Notes: generated by a model from the sequence alone, not told the origin. Counted from the first letter of the stretch, positions 1 through 10,736 are shown. The stretch is DNA of 64,000 nt from Siminovitchia fortis (GCF_003605365.2 NZ_QYTU02000002.1:1-64000), one strand, 5' to 3'. Program-made: numbers and translations.

Positions 1-8
1 GTTCATTT

Positions 9-920
9 TTAGATTACCATATACAGACAATCGGACCAAATGAAAAATTGCCATTCAGCAGGATGGGAAATGAAGCTTTCCATATATTTCACAGGGAGAC
101 CTATTAGAGGTGATAAAAGGAATGGATTGGATCCTTCCATGTAAACAGCTCTTAAAAAACTGTCACGCATAAGGTTTCCATAACGGACCTTCTGTTGTAT
201 CCAATTCATTTTTTCATCTGGCCAATTTTTATATGGAAAATTGGTACGGGCAGGAAAAGATGGGAAGGGGTATTTTATTTTCGAGATTGGCCACTGATGC
301 AGCCTGGCAAATACTTTTCTTGAGGTATACGGTGTAATATTCGTTAAAAGGAATCCCCTTCCGCTTTCCGGCTCATATCCGGCAAGCATAGTTTGTCCAT
401 TGTTTCTCATCGTCTGAGACCATAGGTATTCCGTCATTTCGAACATGTCATTGGCCCTTCTTTTATGAAAAGGCTGTCCGCCGACTATCCATATGGGGAT
501 GATGCCCGATGAAAGGTATTGGAGGGATCTCCTTTCCACACTTTGGACGGAAATTGGAGTGCATTGAAACTCTACAGCAAATTGTCTTCCAGCTTTTTCG
601 ACAAGTAAATCGGGCCGTTGTCTGATATCAGAAAGATAATGTTCTAGTGAGACAGCCAGTTGGTTGGATCGACACCATTCAAACAAGTCCAGTTTACCTT
701 GCAAGTGTCTTGGACTTTCCGGTTCGGATGCTGTTTCGATACATTGGGAATGATGCCGATGGGAAAAGTGGGGGATTCTTACATGGCCGGCTTTTAAAAT
801 AAGTGGTTCTTTACAGACGGGGCAAAAGAATCGTTCATGCTTCCGGAGCTGAGGGACTCGATTCCGCATATCGCCGGACAGCGTGAACAGTTCTCCTTCT
901 TTGTTTAATGCAGTTAACAA
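9..920 (-). CDS. coiA: Competence protein CoiA
   Basis: CoiA-family protein, known to act late in transformation in recombination of incoming single-stranded DNA. From the chosen start the protein has 303 residues. It opens with the family-typical LTALNKEG, has a CPVC zinc-finger-like pair at residues 33 and 36 followed by a His-rich stretch, and a nuclease-like core with D104, E117 and Q119 (RPDLL...AVEFQ), as in restriction-endonuclease-fold enzymes. The reading frame is open back to an ATG at 1031, but that would start inside the mecA terminator; a TTG at 920 has GAAGGGAG eight bases upstream, so I chose it. It lies downstream of mecA on the same strand, as in B. subtilis. The stop is at the window edge, so the 3' end is complete. 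Confidence 0.88.
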   Translation of the reverse strand: MLTALNKEGELFTLSGDMRNRVPQLRKHERFFCPVCKEPLILKAGHVRIPHFSHRHHSQCIETASEPESPRHLQGKLDLFEWCRSNQLAVSLEHYLSDIRQRPDLLVEKAGRQFAVEFQCTPISVQSVERRSLQYLSSGIIPIWIVGGQPFHKRRANDMFEMTEYLWSQTMRNNGQTMLAGYEPESGRGFLLTNITPYTSRKVFARLHQWPISKIKYPFPSFPARTNFPYKNWPDEKMNWIQQKVRYGNLMRDSFLRAVYMEGSNPFLLSPLIGLPVKYMESFISHPAEWQFFIWSDCLYMVI

Positions 921-992
921 ACAACACACTCCCTTCTTTTCATATATGTATTCTTCAATCGGGCCTGCTTTTCCTTTAATTTGCCATAAAAT

Positions 993-1027
993 AAAAAAAC
1001 CGATTCCCAGTGAAATCGGTTTTTTAT
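993..1027 (-). terminator. Terminator downstream of mecA
   Basis: On the minus strand ACCGATTT and AAATCGGT-type arms form a short stem around a small loop, flanked by T and A runs. The hairpin overlaps the mecA stop codon and lies between mecA and coiA, so it should separate or attenuate transcription into coiA. Confidence 0.7.
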
Positions 1028-1683
1028 GCAAAGTATTCGTTCAACGTATAAAATACATTTTGGTCGATGACTTTTTTCCCGTACTCTTCAAGGCGGTGGA
1101 TTGTGAACGCTGATTCATTCCCGTATTCCAGCAGGATGCTCAACACATCCTCGATCTGGTCCTCATCAGACTCTTCATCCGGAAACTTCACGTATAAGTA
1201 GTATTTGTTCTCGTACGCAAAGAGCTTTGTTTCAATTTCTTCAAGGCCCTGCCTCTTGGAGAGCGCAAGTACATCTTCAAAGTCATTGAACATAAGGACG
1301 AATTCAAGCAGATCATCATCACTGCGGACATACTGGTTCAATTGAAGATGGTGGTCCAGAAACTCCTCGATCCTTTCATCAATCGGCAAGTCCTTCAATT
1401 TTTCATCCGGAATGGGCAGCTCGAACCTTTGTCCATCTTTGGACAATTGTGCCTTTGTTACCAAAACTTCCAACCCTTTGTCCAGTGCCTGGACTTGGAT
1501 CCATAACGGGCCCTCTGGTACAAATTCTTCTTCATGATGGATCTCATCCATCATTTCCCAGAACAGCTCTTCGCTTTTTTCGCGGCTGTACCATATTTCT
1601 TCGCGGTCAAAGCCTCTTTCTTCTATATCGACATATGAAATGTAAAATTTCACTGTATTTTCATTTATACGCTCAATCTCCAC
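1024..1683 (-). CDS. mecA: Adaptor protein MecA
   Basis: MecA (219 residues, usual length) delivers ComK and other substrates to the ClpCP protease and is needed to assemble the active ClpC hexamer. The N-terminal substrate-binding domain begins MEIERINENTVKFYISY, the typical opening. A highly acidic linker around residues 50-60 and 165-185 leads to a C-terminal ClpC-binding domain ending in NVFYTLNEYF. The start is GTG at 1683 with AAGGGAG upstream. Its own target ComK is encoded about 50 kb away in this window, and Spx, another Clp-regulated protein, is the next gene upstream. Confidence 0.96.
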   Translation of the reverse strand: MEIERINENTVKFYISYVDIEERGFDREEIWYSREKSEELFWEMMDEIHHEEEFVPEGPLWIQVQALDKGLEVLVTKAQLSKDGQRFELPIPDEKLKDLPIDERIEEFLDHHLQLNQYVRSDDDLLEFVLMFNDFEDVLALSKRQGLEEIETKLFAYENKYYLYVKFPDEESDEDQIEDVLSILLEYGNESAFTIHRLEEYGKKVIDQNVFYTLNEYFA

Positions 1684-2028
1684 AAAACAACTCTCCCTTC
1701 TTTTGTAGGGTGGCGGTGTTGAAGGGACATGTATCCCGACAAAGGTATAAATTATAATTAGTCTTCCCCTTGTACTCTTTATTTTATGATAAACGCTTGT
1801 AAAAGGGAAACAATATTTGCTCCCAATTTATAAACCATCAAAAGCCCACCAAAGAAAATCGATGTTTCGCCTATCTTAACCAATAAATTATAAGAAATCA
1901 AGCGATTTTTCCGAAAATTCGACTGTGCGGACTTAAGCATGCGGCGCCAACAACTGTTTTATTAAAAAAACCCCCATACTTCTGATCCAGAGTATGAAGG
2001 TTTCTTATTTATGCTTAAACTTAACCGT
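1684..2028. other. Intergenic region mecA-spx
   Basis: 345 bases without a gene. It holds the mecA leader and ribosome binding site, an AT-rich stretch near 1745-1755 with a TATAAT on the minus strand but no convincing -35, and the spx terminator at 1967-2003. Nothing else is evident. Confidence 0.6.
1967..2003 (-). terminator. Terminator downstream of spx
   Basis: On the minus strand, an imperfect stem pairing CCTTCATACTCT with AGTATGGGGG around a short loop is followed by a run of seven T. It lies about 25 bases after the spx stop, a classical intrinsic terminator. Confidence 0.8.
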
Positions 2029-2424
2029 TTAGTTGACCATTTTCTGTGCTTCACGAAGCTGATACGTTCTGACTTTGCGCGGCAGGAAACGCCTGATTTC
2101 GTCTTCATTATACCCTACCTGAAGACGTTTCTCATCAAGGATGATCGGTCTGCGCAGCAATCCCGGGTTCTTTTGTATGATATCAAATAACTGTTGAAGA
2201 GGCAAAGAATCCAAATCGATATTGAGCTTTTGAAAGACCTTTGAACGTGTAGAAATGATTTCGTCCGTACCATCCTCCGTCATCCGCAATATCTCTTTGA
2301 TTTCTTCAAGGGTCAATGGTTCCGAGAAAATATTCCGTTCAGTATATGGAATGTTCTGCTCTTCTAACCAAGTTCTTGCTTTTCTGCATGATGTACAGCT
2401 TGGTGAAGTGTATAATGTGACCAT
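2029..2424 (-). CDS. spx: Transcriptional regulator Spx
   Basis: Spx binds the alpha C-terminal domain of RNA polymerase and redirects transcription under disulfide stress; its level is set by ClpXP. The 131-residue length is exact for the family. The redox switch C10-x-x-C13 is present (SPSCTSC), followed by the ArsC/thioredoxin fold, and the conserved C-terminal block [18 protein letters not shown] is intact. Start ATG at 2424 with AGGAG upstream. In B. subtilis spx also lies next to mecA; there it also represses competence through a ComA-related effect. Confidence 0.97.
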   Translation of the reverse strand: MVTLYTSPSCTSCRKARTWLEEQNIPYTERNIFSEPLTLEEIKEILRMTEDGTDEIISTRSKVFQKLNIDLDSLPLQQLFDIIQKNPGLLRRPIILDEKRLQVGYNEDEIRRFLPRKVRTYQLREAQKMVN

Positions 2425-2719
2425 ATTTTAGCACACTCCTATTTTATTTTAAAATATATTAAAGGGTTGATTTTGATCAGTTTTTAAAACCAGCCAGATT
2501 AAAATCAATATTATGAAACACTTTATATTATGTATTATACACTATTTCCTCATTCATGAATAGATTTATTTAGATTTTTTATATACTGTATTCCTCCCGT
2601 CTTTCATTCTGTTATAGTAGCCCTTAAAGCATTTTTACCCTTCAAAAGAGGGTCTGAAACACCCTCTTTGAATTAATTTAACCTGTTTCTGTTTTTCCAT
2701 TCATGCGGGCCGTTATTTT
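2425..2719. other. Intergenic region with hairpin
   Basis: AT-rich leader of spx, then a perfect 12-base inverted repeat at 2641-2671 (TTCAAAAGAGGGT / ACCCTCTTTGAA) just downstream of the glycoside hydrolase-like gene. It lacks a clean T run on the minus strand but probably ends that transcript. No gene seen. Confidence 0.5.
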
Positions 2720-3928
2720 TTACTCGGTCCCCGGGGTGTAGTCCACACCTGGTGTATATGTGTTGCCGGCATTCCAGAGCAGATATTCTTCAATTCCCGA
2801 ATCATTAAGGGCTTTGATCTGGGCCTCCACTTCAGCTTTTCCATACACCTGATAGTTTCCGCTTCCTAAATATGAAGCTGTGAAATCTTGGAGCCATGGC
2901 CGTGAAATCGGAGGATTTTTCAATTCCGCAAGCTTTTGATTTTCCAATTTTGCATATTCACGGACAAGTTTATACGGTTCCAAATCCGGCTTGGCAATGC
3001 CAAAATAGGATGTCCAATGGCTTGGGTAAATCATGGACGATATAACGTCAACATTCTCCGATATTTTGCTGAAGTTCTGCCCGATTCCCGGGGCTTCCGG
3101 CAGCGTGGCGGTGTAGCCGAAAATATCCACTGAAACCTTGACGCCATACGGCTTCAATTTTTCACGGGCATAGGCAACAAAGTCGGTAACCGCATGGACG
3201 CGTTTTTGTACATTGTCCTCTTTCATGTCTTTGTATTCGCCCATTCCATATTTGAGCTGTTCATCCCGGTTTTCGAATCCTTCCGGAAACCTTACGTAAT
3301 CAAACTGGATTTCCTTGAACCCCAGTTTAGCGGCTTCGATGGCAATATCGACATTATAATCCCACACTTCTTTTAAAAAAGGATTAACAAAAGCTTCTCC
3401 CCGGCCGTTAACCCAGATTTTTCCTCCGTCCTGGAATGAGAGCTCGGGCTTTTCTTTCGGAAGGATTGAATCTTTGAAAACAACAATCCTTGCGATCGGA
3501 TAAATCTGTTTCTCTTCCATTTTTTCAAGCATTGCCCTTGGATCCTTTATGTAGCTTTTTCCGATCTTTGCAAATGGTGAGTCTTTGTCACCTTTAAATG
3601 TCACGTTGCCCCAGTCATCCTTGATGTCTATGACCATTGTATTTAAGTCCGTTGATTCTATCAGCTTCATCAATTCATCAAAACGGCTTCCCCCTGCTGA
3701 TTGTCCTGTTACATAAATTCCGCGGACAGCGTCCGGATATTCAAAGTTCAAGCCGGAATCGTATATAAAGCGGGGGGACTCCAGCGGCAGAGACTTCATT
3801 GCGATTGCATTTTCCCTTGTCGGATTGAAGGAGTGAACCTGTTTGGCTCCCTGTGCCATCGCCGGTTGACTTGTAAGCGCCAACATGCCGAACACTCCGG
3901 CTGTAGCCATCAGCTTTCTAAAATTCAA
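2720..3928 (-). CDS. Secreted glycoside hydrolase-like protein (DUF4015 type)
   Basis: 402 residues with an N-terminal signal peptide (about residues 1-26, ending QPAMAQG) and one long TIM-barrel-like domain. Sequence blocks such as VRGIYVTG, MVIDIKDDWGNV, IQFDYVRFPEG, KVSVDIFGYT and MIYPSHW are typical of the DUF4015 'putative glycosyl hydrolase' family (related to GH13/alpha-galactosidase-like barrels). The Asp in FDYVRFP and the acidic residues in IDIKDD are candidate active-site residues, by inference. The protein is exported; its substrate, perhaps a cell-wall or surface glycan, cannot be read from sequence. Start is a TTG with AAGGAG about 11 bases upstream. It stands alone between trpS (opposite strand) and spx. 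Confidence 0.8.
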   Translation of the reverse strand: MNFRKLMATAGVFGMLALTSQPAMAQGAKQVHSFNPTRENAIAMKSLPLESPRFIYDSGLNFEYPDAVRGIYVTGQSAGGSRFDELMKLIESTDLNTMVIDIKDDWGNVTFKGDKDSPFAKIGKSYIKDPRAMLEKMEEKQIYPIARIVVFKDSILPKEKPELSFQDGGKIWVNGRGEAFVNPFLKEVWDYNVDIAIEAAKLGFKEIQFDYVRFPEGFENRDEQLKYGMGEYKDMKEDNVQKRVHAVTDFVAYAREKLKPYGVKVSVDIFGYTATLPEAPGIGQNFSKISENVDVISSMIYPSHWTSYFGIAKPDLEPYKLVREYAKLENQKLAELKNPPISRPWLQDFTASYLGSGNYQVYGKAEVEAQIKALNDSGIEEYLLWNAGNTYTPGVDYTPGTE

Positions 3929-4170
3929 GATGTCCTACACTCCTTTTTATCTGGCAAAACTTATATGTCCGTTAATTCATTACTATTTTAGCAATAATTG
4001 CTTAAGAATGAAATGATTGTTTTTTCCTGCTCTTCTGGACCCAAAGTCGGGTGAAGCACCGCCTTTGCTTGATTGTCAAGCTTTTAGCCGTTATAATTAT
4101 TGGGATATATTCCCCATCTGCGACATTTTTAAGGAGTGCAAAGATACTTGACGGCCGGCTGCATGAGTAG

Positions 4171-5202
<1,032 letters not shown>

Positions 5203-5205
5203 AAA

Positions 5206-5291
5206 AGAAAAGCGCAAGCGCCCGTTTAGCGACGTACAAACGGAAATGCGGAAGACGGCTGTTTAGGGGCGACAAGCGCTGGAGCTAGACA
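5206..5291. repeat. Short copy of the dispersed intergenic repeat
   Basis: Begins GAAAAGCGCAAGCGCCCG and ends GCGCTGGAGCTAGACA, with TTTAGCGACGTACAAAC inside. The same terminal blocks recur near 8.77, 10.47, 13.77, 36.3, 40.07, 40.27 and 53.25 kb. This copy sits directly behind trpS and lacks the long central part. Confidence 0.8.
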
Positions 5292-5352
5292 TAGATATAT
5301 CTTTCTGAATGGAAAAATGAGCCTAGATTTTATATTTTCTTTACTTAAAACA

Positions 5353-5387
5353 CTAAAATTCCCCTTGATCATGAAGGGGAATTTTTC
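5353..5387. terminator. Bidirectional terminator between trpS and yjbA
   Basis: Perfect stem AAATTCCCCTT / AAGGGGAATTT around a seven-base loop, with T run on the plus strand and A run on the other side, placed between the convergent genes trpS and yjbA. Confidence 0.85.
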
Positions 5388-5403
5388 ATTTCCAAAGACT
5401 TGC

Positions 5404-6153
5404 TTAATTTACTTTTGAATCATATTCCATTTCCCAAAGCTTCTCAAAGAACGGCTGCCCTTTCACCATATTTTCACAAAGGGTTTGATGTTTTTCCGTC
5501 CATCCCTCTTTCGCCTCTTCATAAAGCTTATTCCAAACACTTTCAAAATCCATCGTTTGAATTTCGGTATATAGGTGCGGGCACCATTCGGTATACCAGT
5601 ATCTGACTTCCGCCGTATTCTTGGAATTGTACAACTGGTCAAGTGCCATGAACAGAAGCTGTTTTAAATGGCGCTCTCTGCGTGTTAAGCCCCTCATCAA
5701 GACGGGATCGGGAGATAGAATATGAAATTCCTTTTTCACACCTTCGTGTTTAAACTTATACTTTGTCGGTTCATTATTTTCAATCATTTCAAATACAAGC
5801 TGTTCCTGGCGAGGGATCAGCCTGCTTTTTCTGAGCGGAATCGTATATCCCATCGTATCCACCGCAAGGATACCTTGTCCATCCGTAACGACAAAGCATG
5901 AATCCAGCGCTATACGCTCATGATTTTTTCTTAAATAGGCTTTTTGGTAAATGTCATTTAATAATTCCTGTGGTATGTCGGCCATATCGTTTTCAATCAT
6001 GTCGAATAAGAGATGCTCGATGTACAATAACGGAACTTGATCGAGAAGTTCAATGACATCTTCCCCTCTTCTCCACTCGTGAAAATGGCAAACGTTATAT
6101 CCATTTTCTTCCCCTTCGAACCAATTGACCCATACATCATGAAGATAAAGCAT
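5404..6153 (-). CDS. yjbA: YjbA family protein (DUF3603)
   Basis: 249-residue soluble protein of the UPF0736/DUF3603 family, found next to trpS in B. subtilis as here. It starts [19 protein letters not shown], rich in aromatic and acidic residues, and has no signal peptide or membrane segment. The function is unknown. It carries no catalytic motif I recognise. It is convergent with trpS, sharing a terminator, and follows the yjaZ cluster on the same strand. Confidence 0.88.
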   Translation of the reverse strand: MLYLHDVWVNWFEGEENGYNVCHFHEWRRGEDVIELLDQVPLLYIEHLLFDMIENDMADIPQELLNDIYQKAYLRKNHERIALDSCFVVTDGQGILAVDTMGYTIPLRKSRLIPRQEQLVFEMIENNEPTKYKFKHEGVKKEFHILSPDPVLMRGLTRRERHLKQLLFMALDQLYNSKNTAEVRYWYTEWCPHLYTEIQTMDFESVWNKLYEEAKEGWTEKHQTLCENMVKGQPFFEKLWEMEYDSKVN

Positions 6154-6243
6154 CCTTAACCCCTCACTTCATAACTATTTGTTTTTCAGTATGGGCAGGC
6201 TGCAGTTAATTTATTCCTGTGAATCCATCATCGGGCAATACGG

Positions 6244-6498
6244 TCATTCTTCGGAATTGGTCCCGTAAATGGAAAACCAGATTAAGATAAGGCCGGCTAT
6301 AAATAAATAACATTCAGGACGCCTGCCAATATACAAAAAGTAATATGAATAGCTGTATCCCATCGGCAAGAGGTTCATATAAGCGATGATATTGATTCCA
6401 CCAGCAACAGACAGACCGAATCCTATCAAATAAATTGCCCCTCTAAACAGCATGGCAGTCCCCCGGAACATTGTTTCTGACAGCTTGTCTAACACCAT
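6244..6498 (-). CDS. Small two-helix membrane protein
   Basis: 84 residues with two hydrophobic segments at about 18-43 (AIYLIGFGLSVAGGINIIAY) and 60-78 (FIAGLILIWFSIYG), a charged N-terminus and an acidic tail. I do not recognise a family. It lies between yjaZ and yjbA on the same strand; the ribosome binding site is weak, so translation may depend on upstream transcription. Confidence 0.6.
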   Translation of the reverse strand: MVLDKLSETMFRGTAMLFRGAIYLIGFGLSVAGGINIIAYMNLLPMGYSYSYYFLYIGRRPECYLFIAGLILIWFSIYGTNSEE

Positions 6499-6548
6499 TT
6501 ATATTCAAAAAAGAGCCATACATTACAGAAAAAGAAATCGGCCTCCGT

Positions 6549-7352
6549 TCATCCGGAAGCCTGCTCTGTTTCACGGGTGTATGCCTTATTATTCTCAACA
6601 ATGCGCTCTGATGGAACTTTAAAGGACTCATGTACAGTCAACGGCTTCTTTCCTGCATACTCTTTTACGATGTCCGCCCCGAGGGCATATCCCATCATAT
6701 TGGGGATGCCTCTCCTTCCAAAAAGCAGATTATCATGCAAGGGATGTTCTTTTTTCAGCTCTAAATGTTCTTTATAGACCCTGTTCCAGAAATGCTGAAG
6801 TTGGTCTTGGTTGTAAAAGCCCAGCCAGTCAGCTGTATATTCTTTTCCGCAATATTTAAGTACAGCATGTTCTGCAAGCCCTTCAAAAATAAGCGAATCA
6901 AGCAGAGAATATTCTTCCGGATCTTTTTTATACCGGTTCATCCGTACAGCGTGATGGTACTCATGTACAAGCAATGATTCCCATACTTTGACATCATCTG
7001 CAGGTGAAAGGAACAAAAAGATCTTGTTCGGAAACGTCAATCCTGAACGCCCCTTAAGGTCCACCATGAATTGGCGCGCCGGCTCAATCGGAAAAATATA
7101 AATGTCTACCTCCGGTGCTTTCCACAGTCTTTTATATTTTGCATAAAACTTTTCCATATGCTCCCATGCCTTCTGTTCTTTGAGCCTTGTATACATATCG
7201 TGAGTTCTCCTTGATGGCTGGTACATTCCAAATCTTCGCAAATATTGATAGTAATGCGCATGGTTTTCAACATCCGGCGAAGCGAGCTTACACAGCTCCA
7301 TCGGGTTGAAGAAGTGTTCATCCATCCAATTATCTGTCCGGATTACTCCCAT
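6549..7352 (-). CDS. yjaZ: YjaZ-type DUF2268 putative zinc protease
   Basis: 267-residue protein of the DUF2268 family of predicted Zn-dependent proteases. The metal-binding HExxH lies at residues 130-134 (HEYHH) with a downstream EGLAEH block that may supply the third ligand. There is no clear signal peptide. It follows fabF as in B. subtilis. Start ATG at 7352 with GGGAGGG upstream. The substrate is unknown. Confidence 0.85.
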   Translation of the reverse strand: MGVIRTDNWMDEHFFNPMELCKLASPDVENHAHYYQYLRRFGMYQPSRRTHDMYTRLKEQKAWEHMEKFYAKYKRLWKAPEVDIYIFPIEPARQFMVDLKGRSGLTFPNKIFLFLSPADDVKVWESLLVHEYHHAVRMNRYKKDPEEYSLLDSLIFEGLAEHAVLKYCGKEYTADWLGFYNQDQLQHFWNRVYKEHLELKKEHPLHDNLLFGRRGIPNMMGYALGADIVKEYAGKKPLTVHESFKVPSERIVENNKAYTRETEQASG

Positions 7353-7407
7353 TTTGCATCCCTCCCTCCATATCCTACTGAGGAAAGAGAAAAAAAGTGC
7401 CTAAAAA

Positions 7408-7437
7408 AATACAGCTCCCAAAGTTGGAGCTGTACCT
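7408..7437 (-). terminator. Terminator downstream of fabF
   Basis: Perfect nine-base stem TACAGCTCC / GGAGCTGTA with a seven-base loop, followed by seven T on the minus strand, directly after the fabF stop. Confidence 0.9.
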
Positions 7438-7440
7438 TTT

Positions 7441-8679
7441 TTAAGAAGAATATTTTTTAAACGCAATCGTGGCATTGTGGCCGCCAAATCCGAGCGAGTT
7501 GCTGATCACCGCGTTAATCTCTTTTTTCCTTGCTTCATTTGTCACATAATCGAGATCACAGTCAGGGTCAGGCGTTTCGTAATTGATTGTAGGCGGAAGG
7601 ATTCCGTCTTTTATGGCAAGTACAGAGAATATCGCCTCCACCCCTCCGGCTGCCCCAAGAAGATGGCCCGTCATTGATTTGGTTGAACTGATGGCAAGTT
7701 TGTATGCGTGATCGCCGAACACTTCTTTAACAGCAATTGTTTCATATTTATCATTGTAAGGTGTGCTTGTGCCATGGGCATTAATATAATCGATGTCCTC
7801 AGGAGCAAGCCCTCCGTCTTCAAGAGCGATTTTCATTGCCCGTACACCGCCTTCGCCGCCTGGGGCCGGTGCCGTGATATGATAGGCATCCCCGGTCGAA
7901 CCATAGCCGACAATTTCAGCATATATTTTGGCCCCGCGGCTGGTAGCATGTTCAAGTTCTTCAAGTACAATGACGCCCGCGCCTTCCCCGATTACAAATC
8001 CATCCCGGTTTAAATCAAACGGCCTGCTTGCCGTATCAGGGTCAGGATTCGTGGAAAGAGCTGTATTCGCACAGAATCCTGCTACAGACATTTGCGTAAT
8101 AGGCGCTTCCGTCCCTCCGGCAATCATGGCATCCGCATCTCCACGTTGAATGGCCTTAAAGGCATCGCCAATGGAGTTTGTACCCGTCGCACATGCAGTA
8201 ACTGTACAGGAGTTAACTCCTTTGGCTCCAAGATAAATAGAGACTTGTCCAGTCGCCATGTCAGGAATCATCATTGGAACGAAGAACGGGCTGACCCGGC
8301 GGTATCCCCTCTTTTGAAAAATTTGAAATTGATTTTCAAGTGTCTCCATTCCTCCGATGCCGGATCCGATCCATACACCGATCCGATCCGCATTGCTCTC
8401 ATTGATGTCCAAGTTCGCGTCTTTTACAGCCATCATCGCAGATGCAAGAGCGTAATGGGTAAAGCGGTCCATTTTGCGGGCATCTTTTCTTTCAATAAAG
8501 TTTTCAATTTCAAAATCCTTAACTTCTGCCGCTACTTTGGCTGAGTAGTTGTCAGGATCCAGCCTTGTAAGAGGACCGATTCCCGATTTTCCTGCCAAAA
8601 TGTTATTCCATGAAGTTTCAACATCATTTCCTACAGGAGAGACAGTTCCCAATCCTGTAACTACAACTCTTCTTTTCAA
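7441..8679 (-). CDS. fabF: 3-oxoacyl-ACP synthase II (FabF)
   Basis: Condensing enzyme that elongates acyl-ACP with malonyl-ACP in fatty acid synthesis. From the chosen start it has 412 residues with the Cys-His-His triad at C163 (TACATGT), H303 (NAHGTSTP) and H340 ([11 protein letters not shown]), the canonical positions. The frame is open to 8745, but homologs begin [11 protein letters not shown], and a TTG at 8679 lies nine bases after AAGGAG, so I use it. It is in an operon behind fabH, with a repeat fragment between the two genes. Confidence 0.96.
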   Translation of the reverse strand: MKRRVVVTGLGTVSPVGNDVETSWNNILAGKSGIGPLTRLDPDNYSAKVAAEVKDFEIENFIERKDARKMDRFTHYALASAMMAVKDANLDINESNADRIGVWIGSGIGGMETLENQFQIFQKRGYRRVSPFFVPMMIPDMATGQVSIYLGAKGVNSCTVTACATGTNSIGDAFKAIQRGDADAMIAGGTEAPITQMSVAGFCANTALSTNPDPDTASRPFDLNRDGFVIGEGAGVIVLEELEHATSRGAKIYAEIVGYGSTGDAYHITAPAPGGEGGVRAMKIALEDGGLAPEDIDYINAHGTSTPYNDKYETIAVKEVFGDHAYKLAISSTKSMTGHLLGAAGGVEAIFSVLAIKDGILPPTINYETPDPDCDLDYVTNEARKKEINAVISNSLGFGGHNATIAFKKYSS

Positions 8680-8766
8680 ATTGTTCATCTCCTTTTCTGC
8701 CCCTCTGAAGAAGATATTGCTTGTTTCAAAAAATAAAGTATTCATTATTTAAGCATCTGTTTGTCC

Positions 8767-8804
8767 AGCCCCGGCGCCCGGCAAACGGGCGCTTCCGCTT
8801 TTCC
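8767..8804. repeat. Partial dispersed repeat between fabH and fabF
   Basis: Contains GTCCAGCCCCGGCGCCCGGC and GGGCGCTTCCGCTTTTC, the two outer blocks of the dispersed intergenic repeat in inverted orientation, without the central part. It can fold as a GC-rich hairpin between two operon genes. Confidence 0.65.
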
Positions 8805-9737
8805 TCAACGGCCCCATCTAATGGCAATAGCTCCCCATGTGAGCCCACCGCCGAAGCCGACCAACACGATCAGATCATCATCTTTTATTTTTCCGGCTTC
8901 CACTTCATCAGCAATGACCATCGGAATGGATGCGGAAGATGTATTTCCATATTTGTGAATCATTTTGGACATTTTCTCTACCGGCAATTCCAGTCTTTGT
9001 CTTGCCGCCTCCATGATCCTGATATTTGCCTGATGGGGAATCAGCAGATCCACATCGTTTTTTGTAAGACCTGCTTTCTCCAATACTTTAACAGATGACT
9101 CTCCCATTTGTCTTACCGCAAACTTGAAAACTTCCCTGCCATTCATCATAATATATTTTTCCTGATAAAGATACTGTCCGCCTGTCCCGTCAGCACCAAG
9201 ATCAAATGCCAGGACCCCGCGTCCCTCGGAAACAGGCCCCATGACAACAGCTCCTGCTCCGTCACCAAAGAGGACAGCCGTATTTCTGTCATTCCAGTCG
9301 GTGATTTTGGAAAGCTTCTCGACGCCGACAACCAAAATATTTTTGCAAGATCCTGTCTCAATGAATTGTTTTGCAGTTGCCACCCCATACATGAATCCGG
9401 CACATGCGGCGCTGACATCCATTGCAGAAGCATTGACACATCCAAGTCTCGCCTGAAGCATGCACGCAACGGAAGGGAATGGATGGTCAGGCGTCACTGT
9501 TGCGACCAAGATCATATCGATCTCTTCCGGACCAACCTCCGCGTTTTCGAGGGCTTTTTTTGCAGCTTCAAAGGCCATATCAGAAGTGTTCACATCATCC
9601 GATGCAATCCTTCTCTCTTCAATGCCGGTCCGTGTCCGAATCCATTCATCGGAAGTATCCATCATTGTTTCCAGCTCTTTATTTGTCAACACCCGTTCGG
9701 GTATGTACTTTCCGACTCCAATTATTCCTGCATTCAT
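8805..9737 (-). CDS. fabH: 3-oxoacyl-ACP synthase III (FabH)
   Basis: Starts fatty acid synthesis by condensing a (branched or straight) acyl-CoA with malonyl-ACP. 310 residues; catalytic C112 (SAACAG), H235 (PHQANIR) and N265 (GNTSSAS) are all present, and the glycine-rich GFGGGLTWG ends the protein. First gene of fabH-fabF, with a promoter and FapR-type operator just upstream. ATG at 9737 has AAGGGA eight bases before it. Confidence 0.96.
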   Translation of the reverse strand: MNAGIIGVGKYIPERVLTNKELETMMDTSDEWIRTRTGIEERRIASDDVNTSDMAFEAAKKALENAEVGPEEIDMILVATVTPDHPFPSVACMLQARLGCVNASAMDVSAACAGFMYGVATAKQFIETGSCKNILVVGVEKLSKITDWNDRNTAVLFGDGAGAVVMGPVSEGRGVLAFDLGADGTGGQYLYQEKYIMMNGREVFKFAVRQMGESSVKVLEKAGLTKNDVDLLIPHQANIRIMEAARQRLELPVEKMSKMIHKYGNTSSASIPMVIADEVEAGKIKDDDLIVLVGFGGGLTWGAIAIRWGR

Positions 9738-9790
9738 AGAAAATGTCCCTTCTTTCCGTTCCTTATGAAAATTGGTTTTGTTATCTTATA

Positions 9791-9835
9791 TTAAGACTTG
9801 GTACTAATTATAGCATTTGTTCATTAACCTGTCAT
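9791..9835 (-). promoter_or_regulatory. fabHF promoter with FapR-type operator
   Basis: On the minus strand ATGACA (9830-9835), a 17-base spacer and TATAAT (9807-9812) form a near-consensus sigma-A promoter. It is overlapped on its downstream side by TTAGTACCAAGTCTTAA (9791-9807), which resembles the FapR operator TTAGTACCTRGTACTAA. FapR is the malonyl-CoA-responsive repressor of lipid synthesis genes in Bacillus and is known to control fabHA-fabF there. The operator match is by eye. Confidence 0.8.
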
Positions 9836-9842
9836 CACTATT

Positions 9843-10391
9843 TCAATTGCTTTCCAGCAATTTTTGCTGTTCTAAATAGTTGACCGCGTCATTGGCAGCG
9901 GCAGAAAGATTTTCACGAAGTCCGGACGCATAAGCATCTGAAGGACAGTACTCCCATACATTATGAAATTTCTTTAATGATTCAAAAATTCCATTCAGCT
10001 TGCCTGCAAATGAAGACTGCGACCTCTCCGTGGCAGGCGGATGAATCAACAGCAGTGATGCTTCAGTTTTTTTCCGTTCCGAAAACCTTTCAAGCTGATA
10101 GATCAGCTCGTTCCTTGCGCTTGGATGGCAGCGGTTTAAATAATCTAGCGTTGGTATGATATAAAGGCACTTTTCGTCCGATAATTTTTGTTGAATGGAA
10201 TCTTCAACATTTTCCAGCTCCATATATCTTAAATTGGCATTTCGTCCGATAAGCAGCCATTTTTCCTCCTGCTCATCCGTTATCCAATCACTGTGGTCGA
10301 TTGCGAATACATCATAGCCTTTTTCAAGCAGCAGGGAACATAATTCAAAGCCGAAAGGCTGGCGGGCTCCAAATAATACGGCTGTTTTCAT
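9843..10391 (-). CDS. YjaV-like Rossmann-fold protein
   Basis: 182 residues starting MKTAVLFGARQPFGFELC, a Rossmann-like nucleotide-binding opening with a modified glycine motif (GARQPFG) and a following acidic end of strand two (VFAIDHSD). It resembles the NAD(P)-binding SDR fold but shows no YxxxK catalytic pair. It occupies the position of B. subtilis yjaV upstream of fabH, though the med-comZ genes found between them in B. subtilis are absent here. Function unknown. Confidence 0.65.
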   Translation of the reverse strand: MKTAVLFGARQPFGFELCSLLLEKGYDVFAIDHSDWITDEQEEKWLLIGRNANLRYMELENVEDSIQQKLSDEKCLYIIPTLDYLNRCHPSARNELIYQLERFSERKKTEASLLLIHPPATERSQSSFAGKLNGIFESLKKFHNVWEYCPSDAYASGLRENLSAAANDAVNYLEQQKLLESN

Positions 10392-10462
10392 CTCGACATC
10401 CCCTTTCTTTGTGGTTAAGGAAATAATAAAATGATCAGGTTGTGAGTATCTTATTTGTCACT

Positions 10463-10672
10463 TAATGCTGCGTCCGGCGCTTGCGCCTTTGTTCAAAGAT
10501 AAGCAAGTATAAAATTTTACAGAATTTTCTCTCCAAACAAGATTAACGTAATGTCGAGCTTCAGGCGCCATAGGCGCAAGGATTAGGCCAATCGCTGATG
10601 AAGGCAAACTACGCCTTCGCAAGCGTAGTCTAGCTTTGCGCCGATAGACGGGCGCCTTGCGCTTTTCTTATT
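10463..10672. repeat. Dispersed intergenic repeat, copy with central block
   Basis: In inverted orientation it carries GGCGCAAAGCTAGAC and a block (AAGGCGTAGTTTGCCTTC...CAGCGATTGG) that is nearly the same as 36388-36466. Outer ends read GGCGCTTGCGCC and GGGCGCCTTGCGCTTTTC. It fills the 443-base gap between the yjaV-like gene and yjzD; the remainder of that gap holds only the yjzD promoter. Confidence 0.75.
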
Positions 10673-10736
10673 CTAAAATTATCGTATGCAAAGTTGAAAG
10701 GGACTGACCTCTTTTCTCTTTTTTGTATTGGATTTA

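Noticed and set aside
921-1031. N-terminal extension of CoiA to the ATG at 1031
   Set aside because: It would run through the mecA terminator and has no ribosome binding site, while TTG 920 has an excellent one and matches the family start.
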